Shown in pieces: positions 1 through 10,386 of a DNA stretch of 64,000 nt (within the stretch, counting starts at the first letter, position 1; the number at the start of each line of letters is the position of its first letter). The stretch spans positions 1-64,000 of the forward strand of contig PDUO01000031.1 of NCBI GenBank assembly GCA_003008705.1, written 5' to 3'. The DNA comes from Pezicula radicicola. Its lineage: Eukaryota > Ascomycota > Leotiomycetes > Helotiales > Dermateaceae. The translations under genes and the position numbers were made by a program. The notes beneath the pieces were generated by a model. That model made no database searches and was not told the origin of the DNA. It saw only the letters and a program-made list of their open reading frames with translations.

Positions 1-2090
1 ATAAACTCCTTTCTAGTATTATTATATACTTAGATAATAAGTTATAATTTCTTATATAGAGTTATTATACCTTTCTCTTTTATCTTATATATAAGATAAG
101 AGTTAAAGATTTACTTTTAATATACTTATAAATTAAATTATATAAATTTAAATATATTATTATTAATAAAAGTATTAATCTTTTTTTATATAAATACTTT
201 AAATAGTTTTCTAAGTATAATAATAATTCCTTTCTTCTAGAGTTTAATTAAAAAATCTATATTACTCTATTCTTTCTAAATTAAGAATACTATTATAACT
301 TCCTTATCTTCTTATAATATAATAAGAAATAATTTAGATATATTTTATTCTAGACTTTATATACTTCTCTAAAGTATTATAACTATAGATACTTTCTACT
401 TTTAAATTTATTCCTAGGGTTATATTAGTTTCTAAGCTATCTTTAGAGTTATATTTATTATCTCTAAAGTCCTTAGTTCTATTTAAATTTCTTTAATAAA
501 GAAAGGTTTTACTATAGTTAATCTAAAATTAATAGATCTATATAGTATATCTATAGTATATATCTCCTCTATAACTATTAATAACTTATATAGTCTTTTC
601 TATCTATTATCTTCTCTTTATACTTTAATATCTAAGAGAAGTAATAGGTCTAGTATTTCCTTTATATAGAGACTATTTTATATTAATACTATATTATTAA
701 TTTATCTTTATATATATATCTTATATATCTCCTTTATTATATTATTAAATACTTTTACTCTCTTTATTATTAATAATAAAGATATATTATCTTTATATAT
801 TCTTAGATAAGTACTAAATATAAGAAAGATTAAAATAAATCTATTTAGTTCTATAAAGTTATTAATAACTTTTACTATTATTTAAAGAATAAATTCTTTT
901 TTAAATAGTTTATCTTCTAACTCCTTTTATAATATTTTATATATATATCTTAATAGAGTATAGTATCTTTTAACTTTACTAATACTATTATAAGCTTTAA
1001 CTAGAATTTCTTTTTATCTCTATAACTATAGTTTAAGTATTCTATTTAAACTCTATTAAAGAGAAGTTCTTTCTTATATTATAAATAAAGTAATTTAATA
1101 GACTAAGGTATATATCTATCTAGTATATATAGAGTATATTCTATATTATTTTTATTATAATATCTTTTAGAAATCTTATTATATTAAATATAATAACTTT
1201 ATTTATAATATATAAGACTAGTTTATTATCTAAGTATATAATATTAACTAGTATAGAGTAATTAAAATTAATCTTATCTTTTATTAAGAACTTAAATCTC
1301 TCTAGTAATTTTAAGTATAATTAATAATACTTATAGAATTTTATTATTTTTTATATTATCTCTATATTTACTTTATATTTAACCTTATCTAAAACTAACT
1401 TTAACTTTTAAATTAAAGAATATCTAAATTAATAATATAATATATAAATCTTTACTTCTATTAAATAATAGTATATTAGAGTTATCTTATTATCTTATAA
1501 TAGTATAAATAAATATTCTTATTTTCTAATAATTAGTATTCTCTTACTATCTTAGATAATATAGTTTTATATATTATTAAAATATTTATTTATTTTATTT
1601 ATATCTTAGATATATAATAAAAATAAAATTAATATATTTATAATATAAGTAATAACTAAGTTAATTAGAGTTTATATAATAATTATTCTTATTAATATTA
1701 TTAATCCCTTTCTAAACTTAATAATATTATTATTTACTTTTATATAATTAAGTTAAATAGTTAGATTAAGCTTTTATAATATAATAAACTATTATTCTCT
1801 AATTATTAAAACTTTTAATACTTCTATATCTAGTATTATTCTTTAGAAAATATTTAATAACTATTTATAATTATATATAAAGATATTTATATTATATAAA
1901 ATATACTTTTATTTTAAATCCTTTTTTATTATAATATAAGTAATAAACTAGTTATTTAATTTAATAACTATTTATATTCTATCTACTTTACTAAGTTTTA
2001 TTATAAAGATCTAGTATAGTATATTAATAATTAAGATTATTATATATATATTAAAGACTAAAGGTTAATTCTTATCTTTATCTTCTTTAT

Positions 2091-2204
2091 CTTTATATAA
2101 AGTATATAGTATTCCTTTATAATTATAAAGAAATTATTAGAGTTCCTCTTTATATAAAGTATATAGTATTCCTTTATAGTTATAAAGAAATTATTAGAGC
2201 TCCT
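2091..2204. repeat. 57-bp tandem duplication inside the isochore
   Basis: Two adjacent 57-bp copies (2091-2147 and 2148-2204) differ at only two sites, A/G near 2121/2178 and T/C near 2144/2201. Both differences are transitions. Each copy starts ctttatataaagtatatag. It is either a recent duplication after RIP or a duplication lightly mutated since. Confidence 0.8.
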
Positions 2205-3711
2205 TTATATTTATAATTCTATACTCTATAACTAGTTATTCTTTAAACTTCTTATATACCTTTATATATTCTTCTTTAGTATACTTTATAAACTAATATT
2301 CTAGTCTTTTATATATATAGTATTTCTTATTTAATTTTCTTTAGAAATTCTAGTTTTAGTTCCTTTAGTAATTCCTAGATAAATTTCCTTTTTTATTATT
2401 ATTTCTATAAAAAACTTAATTTATATAAGGTAGATATCTTAAATATTACCCTCTATATATTCTATCTATCTAGTTTTATTCTATCTTATAATCCTTTTTA
2501 TTACCTTAGTAAAAAGAAGATTATTTAATTTATACTTTTATACTAACTATAGTATATAACTTAGTATATAGTCTTTTAAAAGTTATTAATAGTTTAAATA
2601 ATATATAATTATACTCCTTAATATTCTAGTAAGTATTAAATACTTAATCTTAAAGATTATATTTATTTTAGTACTTATTTAATAATCTATATTATATTAT
2701 ATAAAGTTTATTAAAGAGTATTTTAAGATATTTAAGTTTTAACTAATTAGAGTATTTTTAAATAATAGTTCTAAACTTTATATCTCTCTATTCTATAAGA
2801 TATAACTATCTTTTCTCTTCTATCTTAAAGTATATCTTTATTATATAGATTATTTTAATAAAGTTATATCTTTATTTAGAGATCTTATTATAATAGAATT
2901 TAAAAGCTTTATTTTTAAGTATTATTAAAAATATAAGATAGTATCTATCTTTATTTAATTTAATTTTTATATAATAATTATAAAAGACTTATAATTTAAT
3001 ATTAAGAATATTATATATATTCTCTTTATATTTTTAATTATTATTATTATAAATCTTTATTAAATTTATAAGTAACTTTACTATCCTTTATTAAAATTAT
3101 ATATTATCTAGATTTTAAGTTTATACTAGAGTTAGATTATTAAATTATAGATTTTATAATTATATCTTTATCTCTAAAGATAATAAGGTTATAAATAAAT
3201 ATTATAGAATTATAAATTAATAATATAGTTTATATAAAGTTCTTTCCTATATCTATTATTTAATTAATAGATTTAGATTATTTTATTATATTATTATAAA
3301 TATAAATTAAGGTTAGATATATATCTTAGGATTAAGATATAAAACTTCTCTATTATCCCTCTCCCTTATATAGAATTTATACTTCTATTAGTCTTTCTCT
3401 TTCTTAATTATTTATTATACTCTATTACTTTAATCCTATACTTATATTTATATATCCTATATATATATTCTCTTATTATTCTTAAATAATTATTAAAAAC
3501 TTAATATAAAGCTTATACTATATATTTTAATAATTAATTATACTTCCTTTCTTATCTACTTATATTACTTCTTCTCTTCTAATATCTCTATTAATATTAT
3601 AATATATATAGTAGTTTCTACTCTCCTTTTAATCTAAACTTTATATTTTAATAGAAATATATATAGATATATAATTACCTCTTAGAATACTTTCTAAAAT
3701 AACTTAGTTAT

Positions 3712-3729
3712 NTATTTATAAAAAGTATN
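3712..3729. other. Ambiguous bases in assembly
   Basis: Undetermined bases occur at 3712 and 3729 within the AT isochore. A third lies at 44660 in a C homopolymer just behind the NRPS-like gene. They look like assembly or read ambiguity, not biology, and none falls in a coding exon. Confidence 0.9.
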
Positions 3730-6005
3730 TTAAAAATCCTTCTATAGTATATAGTCTTTATAATTACTTCTTTTCTAAACTATAATTATATAAAGAATAT
3801 ATATATTTATATAAAGTTCTATAGTTATCTTATCTTTATCCTTCTTATTTATCTTAAATCTCTTTCTTTATATATTTAAATTAATCTTATATATAGTAGC
3901 TAGTAGTATAATTATCTTATCTATATAGAAGTTATTATTAAAGAGTAGTATAAATTACTTCTAATTAAAGTTTTTCCTCTAGTTTTAATATTTTCTAAAG
4001 TATCTCTAAGTAATAATATAAATTATCTTTTACTTATAATTTTAATATTATCTTAGTATAAAATATATAAGCTAGTTTCTTTAAAAAATAATATAAATTA
4101 TCTTTTAATTAAGATCCTTCTCTTTATAGATATATCTCTTCTAATAAGACTATCTTACTAATCTATAGTTTATTTATAAGGTTATATATAGAATATTATA
4201 GTTATAGTTAATTACTAATTAGTATTAGTTAAACTAGAGGATATAGTTTAATAATATATATATACTAAATAATAATATCTTTATATTATTATAGTTTATT
4301 TATTATATTAAATTATTTATATTCTTTTATTCTATTTATAATATATAAAGTTATACTCTATTCTAAAATAAAGTATAAACTACTATATACCTATATAGAT
4401 ATAACTAAAATAAACTATTATTCTAATAGGTATAATATACTAGACCCTAATATCTAAGGATTAATATATAGTTTAAAAAGTCTATAAAGTTTATATTATC
4501 TTTATATATTAACTAAAAGCTACTTTTAACTTATTATTTATTATCTAGATATTTAACTCTAAGGAACCTAATATAAAAGTCTTAAACTAATATTTATAAT
4601 AGTAGATTAATAACTTAACTAAAGGTTTTAAATTTATAAAACTTAATTTAAAATCTTTATAATTAATTACTTTTATAGATACTTCCTTTATAAACCTAGT
4701 AGATCTATTATTATAAATTAGATATATTATTATACTTATAGATACTACTAGTAAAGTAAATATCCTCTACTAGTTATTAACTAAGTATAAGAGAATTATA
4801 AGAAGTATTCTAGTAGTAGAGTTATATAGACTAGTATATAAGTTTAATATTATAACTACTATTAAGTTAACCCTTAATAAAGTACTATTAATAGTAATCC
4901 TATTAATTATATATATAAACTTTAAATTACTTTATAACTACCTAGTTAAACTTAGTACTATATAGGAGAAATACTTAATAATTAATATTATATATCTATA
5001 CTAAGTATATAAGAGAAGGGAGATAATAGAGATTAAATAAATTACTAGTAAAACTAACTCTACTAATACTATAATAAAGAGTAAAGTCTATAATACTCTT
5101 ATATACCTTATTAATATAAACTAAATAAACTTAAAAGAGATTAAATAAATTAAATAAAGTAATAGAAATAAGAATATAAAGAAGGAATAGAAGGAGAATT
5201 AATAGATAGAGATATAGAATAGAGAGTAAACTAATAGATTAATATTAATACTAGTTTTAATCTATAATTAAATATAATCTACTAGATTAATAATTTTAAA
5301 AGTTAATCTAGTATTATAATATTAATATCTAGTATTTTATTTATTAATTATTTTATATATTAAACTATATTACTCTAACTAATTAGAAACTAGTAGTTTA
5401 TACTAAATTAAGTCTATTTAGAATTAACTTAATAGTTAGTTTTAATTATAAGAACTACTCTCTTAGTTATTAAATATTAATAACTAATTAAATCTAATAT
5501 TAATAGATCTATATATATTTAAACTAAGTAAGAACTACTAGTAGAATATAGTAGATTAGTTAATAAGGATTAATAACTCTATATACTAGTATAAGTAATT
5601 ATACTAATAGTTATATAAGTAATTATATTATATTATTTTATAATAGAGTAATTAAATAAAGTATAAATAAATAAAGATTATTTAAATTCTTTATTCTTTT
5701 CTAGATTTATCTTTTCTTCTTATAAAGACCTTTTTATAAAGTATATAATTTAAGTTCTAAAATTCTATTAATAGTATATATTTTTCCTTTTAATATATCT
5801 CTTATATAGATAGTTATTTACTTTATTATAGTTCTTTATTATCTCCTATATCCTAGATAAATTTCTATAAGAGCTTAAACTCTTTATATAAGTAGTTTTT
5901 CCCTCTTATTCTAAGTATAGTAGTTTCTTATTCTTTAATTTTCTTTACTCTTAATTAGTTAATATAATTATCTAATTATATAAGAGTAATTTAAGTTACC
6001 CTACA

Positions 6006-6694
6006 AGTTTTAAATTAAATACTTAGATTAAGTAAGCTGTTCAAATTAGGCGTGTTAAATTAAGTGTGTCGCTTATAAAAGACCTTATGCTCCTCTGTGA
6101 CTATTGTTTTAGGCTCTTTGGTATACTACATGATCACGTGGAAGGGATTGCATTAAACGGAATATGTTTCAATTTCTATGAGATTTCAAGTTTAGACAGA
6201 AATACAAAAGCTAAAAATGTATATAAAGCAACCTGTATCCACCAATTTTCAAGAGAGGAGTCAATCACAGAAAGTACTCTACATCATTTCGTCTACTTCG
6301 TTCTTTTCCTTAAGGCTAGACGTCGTGTAGAAAAGAAAGAACAGTATACACCCCACACGTTCTTGAGCGTTGCACACCAAAAGATGCTTTGTGCCATTGA
6401 GGCAACTCTCTTCTAATAGTTACTAAGTCCGTCGCATCGTGGTTCAAAGTGGAGACCTCGCTCGCTAGTACCTAGACTCCACCTCCTCTTAGTCCCTCGC
6501 TTAACACAGCTATCCACATATCTGTTGAGGAGAAAGAAAAAGTTTCAGAGCTTAAAAAATGTGATGAGCCATAGTAAGGGCCGAGAACCATAGTAAGGGT
6601 CGAGAACCACACAAAAGATCAAATAGCAAGTAAAAGGAGATGCTCTCAAAGACATCGGTCTCCCAAAAGAAATAAAAGAAATCGAGAAAAGAAA
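6006..6694. other. Isochore edge, no gene recognised
   Basis: Normal base composition resumes here. At 6027-6058 there is one full unit and one partial unit of the 18-bp dispersed repeat (ATTAAGTAAGCTGTTCAA followed by ATTAGGCGTGTTAA), so the repeat sits at the isochore border. A short open frame at 6066-6416 has no ATG start and no recognisable domain; I do not call it a gene. Confidence 0.5.
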
Positions 6695-6788
6695 TGCATT
6701 CACCGGGAATCGAACCCGGGGCTAGCCCATGTTGGAGTTGTTTGAAGAACTTTGGCAAGGGCTAATTTTACCACTAAACCATGGATGC
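6695..6788 (-). tRNA. tRNA-Gly (GCC) with a 23-nt intron
   Basis: Read on the minus strand, the gene starts GCATCCATGGTTTAGTGG and ends with a perfect T arm (CCGGG, loop TTCGATT, CCCGG). The anticodon arm is AGCCC / loop TTGCCA.T / GGGCT, giving anticodon GCC, with 23 nt inserted after the purine next to the anticodon, the canonical place for a nuclear tRNA intron. Without the intron the length is 71 nt, usual for tRNA-Gly. The acceptor stem has one C.A mismatch (GCATCCA against TGAATGC), where a G to A change would explain the loss of a C-G pair. It may therefore be a slightly damaged copy. It lies 700 bp from the RIP block. Confidence 0.88.
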
Positions 6789-6858
6789 TGTGTTTGTGTT
6801 GTTTGATGAGAGGTAATTCCTTATTATAGCTAATGTTCCACTAAGAACGTTTTTATAC

Positions 6859-8174
6859 CTAAACACTTACAAGTCTACTCTTTGATATCAAAAGGCAGAT
6901 AAATGTGAATTTAGAGCTTGAATCCCTAAGCCGATCTGCTGTAACAGACTGCCCCCGCCGATCGTATCGGCGACAGACGCCGACGAACTTAGAAGTACCA
7001 TAAAAGAAAACCTTATCTTTAAGCAACAACGCAGGAGCATACGTTGTTTGTAGTTGACTTACAGTGTTGCCAGTAGTACCTCCCGTACCACATGCCGTGT
7101 TAGGGTGTACCTGGTACCAAGAGACCACATTCTCCTCACTAATAGAGGTAGTGTTTGTTTTTGCTAGCTTGATAAGATATGGAAGAAATGTACGCCGGCA
7201 TCGTAAGGTTTTCCAAGCACGTAATTGTATGGAGTGTTTCCTTTATTAAAAGCAACATATGCAGTATCTCGCAAAGGCCCAATATAATACGACTCGCCAT
7301 AGTCGTTCCAGGTAAGAGCCTCGACGTGTTCTGGTTGAAGGTACATAACATAAACCCAGCGATCAAAGAATAGGTTATCTCCACGCTATAACCAGTTCTT
7401 TCGAAAGCCAGGGAGGTTAGTGTAGAACCAAGATGACACGGCTATTATGTAGGGGTTTCCATTAAGAGCGTCAAAATACGAAGCTTCCATAAATGTTTTC
7501 ATACTGTTCGGACCTTTAGGCTATGCTGCCCTATATTTTACGATAATTAGTGATGATGAAGCTAATGCATCACAGAGTTCAATAGAGAGGTGGAACCACC
7601 AACTAAACAATCCATCGGCAGTTCCTAAAGCCCATGCTGGCGCTGCTGCTAGAAACCATTAGTCTGGTACGAGAAAGCAATTAGTTGTCGCTTTAATGTT
7701 GGTCTAATCAGCTGAAGTAGATGGGCCTTCAAAGATAGACACGAGTGGCTGTGAACCACGGTGGTAATAGGCAGCCTTTGAAGAGTGTTTTTGAATAAGG
7801 GCAGTAACATCTGACTTGGCCTGGAGGCCGTTGCCGGTATAATCAAAACTTAGAAACAGCTTGAATGTTGACCTAAGATTGTTGGCAGCGGTGAAGGCAT
7901 TGTCAAGGGAATCGCCATTAGTAGCCTCGCCCATAGTAATATTGAGTGTAAAGCCGTCAATATGAGTGTCCTGAGCCTTACTGATGTCGTCCTCCCAGTC
8001 TGACAACCTATATGACCCAGTGTTGCTCACCTAGATTTGGTCACTCGGCTGCTTGAATTCCAACACAGAGAGAAGAATAACTACCATAAAGTGAGCAAAC
8101 ACTGCCTGCACACTGGCCTGCACATGCCCAACAGCTACAAACACTGCTACAAGGCACGAAAGTTTCATTTTCAT
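6859..8174 (-). pseudogene. GH71 alpha-1,3-glucanase (mutanase) pseudogene
   Basis: The reading starts at 8174 with a signal-peptide-like N terminus (MKMKLSCLVAVFVAVGHVQA). A 54-bp GT-AG intron (8031-8084) joins ...FAHFM to VSNTGSYRLSDWEDDI. Later GH71-like blocks are LDNAFTAANNL, FDYTGNG, EALTWNDYGESYYIGPL and ACGTGGTTGN. The frame is broken: stops at about 7701-7703, near 7660, near 7510 and near 7390, and a frameshift near 7190. Two of the stops replace Trp where the family has TGG, a G to A change on the coding strand, i.e. CpA to TpA on the other strand, the RIP context. GH71 enzymes hydrolyse alpha-1,3-glucan of fungal walls. The C-terminal limit is uncertain. This copy cannot make a full enzyme. 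Confidence 0.85.
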
Positions 8175-9609
8175 GAAGAACCCCTCTGCAATATCGGAGT
8201 CGTATATGAAATTGAAAGAATGAAAATAGAGTCAAGTCAGTCCAGAGTATAGAGGAAAAGAGTAAATTGGTCGATGTTTTTGGCTGGAGCCCGGCCCCGA
8301 AAGTTATATAACAGAAGTCTAGTGTCTAACTCCTGTTCCGATTGTTTCCTTTGATGAAATTAGATGACTTTCAGCTAGGTGACTAGACCTTTCAAGACAG
8401 AGATTCCAGGTTCATAATCCTGCAGGAGATTTATCCTAATAATGTCCATTATTGTCTCCTATTGTATCTCCATTGGTAATATCTTCCGTACCGCGGAGAA
8501 ATTGAATCCCTTGATTGTGCATTAGCTTGTGTCTAGTGTAAAATATTAGTAACTGGTCGCATACCTGCCAGGTGCGAGTCGATCTATTCAAGTCAAGGCT
8601 ATCTATGCAGCTACATAACTGAGTTTAGAAGGGTTTAATGCATTAAACAGCTTTCCTTCGTTATCGTATTAATGGCTTGAAATGGAAACATCCCTGTTAC
8701 TGAACTATCGTAGATTGCTGCAAACCGGCGCAGCATTAATATCTGAAATGTTAGGCTCTAGCTGTTCACTATCGACGACATGTAATATAGAAGGCTGTAT
8801 GTCTGCTGGCATCCCTAACCTCTAGCCTTGTGGAAGCATTAAGTGTGTAACCACAGGATGGAATTTAAAATTAGGAATATTAGTTGACTTGAGATAATGT
8901 ACAGTAATAGTAATAGTCTAACAAGTCGAGAACAGCAGATAAATTAGGCGACAGTCATCCGAAGACACGTAGGTTCGGCCCGTGTTTAATAAAGTTAGGG
9001 TTACAGTCCCTCTACTGTACTAACATACTATAGTACTGTAGATTAGGGGGGTTTTTTAAGCAAAGCCTACTCCGTACCTATTGGTACTGTACAATTCATG
9101 GCCTTCCGGAGGATCCCCTCCAGACTAAATGTTTAAGTCAGCCATGGGTGGCACTGTCCTTTCAGGACAAACTCTGATTGAGGTTCCCAGTACCCACTAG
9201 CCATAGATCCGCTCCGGATCGACTTTTTACTGAAGCTGAGCCTTTAAGTGATCAATGCAGGTCCACTAGTTTTTAGGTTGGAGGGTCACCCCCTTAGTCG
9301 AAAAAGGTTAATGTACTTCGTACGGAGTAGTACGAAGTAGCGGTAAGTAAGTCCTCCCGTAAACGACAAGCTTAAAGAAAGCTTCATCCTCGAGTCCCGA
9401 CTTGGCGAGGAATTTCTATAACTCCCCTCGGGCCTCGTCCGACCTCTCCTTGTCTCTGCTCATCCATTATCTCGACACTTTACAAGGGATCGAGCTCAAG
9501 CTCAAGCTTCTGTACAACCTCCTCTACATACTGTGAGTTCATATAGCCGACGCCTAATTTGAAATAACCCCCTCATTCTCTTCCGAAAGCAGATCCTCTA
9601 TTAGCAGAA
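8175..9609. other. Intergenic, no gene recognised
   Basis: No coding potential is visible on either strand. The one structured element is the perfect inverted repeat at 9314-9339. The stretch 8950-9420 has an uneven look (G run at 9046-9051, several GTACTGTA-like words) and could be old transposon debris, but I found no matching termini. Confidence 0.5.
9314..9339. repeat. Perfect 10-bp inverted repeat with 6-nt spacer
   Basis: Left arm TACTTCGTAC (9314-9323), spacer GGAGTA, right arm GTACGAAGTA (9330-9339). It could be a hairpin, a dyad protein site or the end of a decayed element. It is about 270 bp upstream of the orphan gene at 9610. Confidence 0.7.
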
Positions 9610-10386
9610 ATGGCCTGGAGACCCGAATTCGACTACAGACGCGACTTCCCTCCACAGTACGAGGACATTCGTGGCTACAAGGTAGATCTAGCCCCGTCGC
9701 GCGCTATACATAAATCTCTCGAGGTATTCGCTTCGAAACAGTGGGGGTTTGTTATATTTCGATGTACCTATAAGCCTCAAGAGAAATGGAACCGATTTAT
9801 CTCCGAGCTTAAGGAACGGGCACAGGAGTACCTTGAAGAGAGGAGGAGGATGAAGGACGTTTGGGAGACTATAGCATGGACTATTATTGAGGATCCAGAA
9901 ACTTTAGATGGTGCTACTTACTTAGAAGTAGCACCTAAGTTTAAAGAGTGGCGGGACAATGAGAGAAGCTCGGAGATGAAGGCAAAGGATCTTTCTCCTC
10001 AAACGTCCCTCTGCCCACGTTACGATTATTTTATTCATGGTAATGAAGCAAGTGTAGAGAGTGTAGTAGATGATGCGATAGCAAGAAAGGAAGAAGGATA
10101 CTATTTTACACTTATTAGTTGGCTGGATGTTATGTCAGTAGAGGAAGAGAAGAAAGAAAGGGAAGAAGCAGAGGACGAAGAAGAGGACAAGGAAGAGGAA
10201 GAAGAGGACGAAGTACAGTATAAGTATGCTACTGGAGAGGAATCTTTCTATGACAATAGATATGTAGAGAAGAGGTTCAAAGCTCATACTCTTGTCGGAT
10301 TATATGCGGAGCTCTTGGAGCTTGATAACTGGTATGAAATGTATGTTTTAGACTCACTAGTCACCTGGACAACCTGGGAAACCTAA
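9610..10386 (+). CDS. Single-exon hypothetical protein with acidic tract
   Basis: An intact 258-codon frame starts with ATG and has no intron. I do not recognise a named domain. Residues about 30-75 carry the word WGFVIFRCTY followed by a charged helix-like stretch (FISELKERAQEYLEERRR). Residues about 176-203 are almost only Glu/Asp/Lys, a long acidic tract. The C terminus is aromatic and ordered-looking (VGLYAELLELDNWYEMY). There is no signal peptide or membrane segment. The pattern of a small intronless gene in a gene-poor, RIP-adjacent border, unlike its multi-exon neighbours, fits a lineage-specific expanded family of unknown role; that is inference. Expression is unproven. Confidence 0.7.
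   Translation: MAWRPEFDYRRDFPPQYEDIRGYKVDLAPSRAIHKSLEVFASKQWGFVIFRCTYKPQEKWNRFISELKERAQEYLEERRRMKDVWETIAWTIIEDPETLDGATYLEVAPKFKEWRDNERSSEMKAKDLSPQTSLCPRYDYFIHGNEASVESVVDDAIARKEEGYYFTLISWLDVMSVEEEKKEREEAEDEEEDKEEEEEDEVQYKYATGEESFYDNRYVEKRFKAHTLVGLYAELLELDNWYEMYVLDSLVTWTTWET

Larger units (their letters stand above)
1..6005. repeat. AT-rich isochore, exhaustively RIP-mutated repeat DNA
   Basis: The block is almost only A and T. The remaining C stands before C or T and the remaining G stands after A or G; reading it through I found no CpA, TpG or CpG until about 6006, where normal composition returns abruptly. This is what complete repeat-induced point mutation (C to T, chiefly in CpA) leaves behind. 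No open frame of useful length survives. The original repeat cannot be named; a decayed transposable element is the natural guess. Strand composition changes along it: pyrimidine-rich to about 4300, purine-rich from about 4440 to 5690, then pyrimidine-rich again, which may mark old coding segments in opposite orientations. Confidence 0.9.

Noticed and set aside
1..6000. Search for a CRISPR array or satellite in the AT block
   Set aside because: Apart from one 57-bp duplication no regular spacing was seen, and CRISPR arrays are not expected in a fungal nucleus.
6066..6416. 116-codon open frame next to the isochore
   Set aside because: It begins with a non-ATG codon, shows no domain or compositional sign of coding, and lies in a border of decayed DNA.
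6552..6758. Open frame on the minus strand
   Set aside because: It overlaps the tRNA-Gly gene, which explains the sequence fully.
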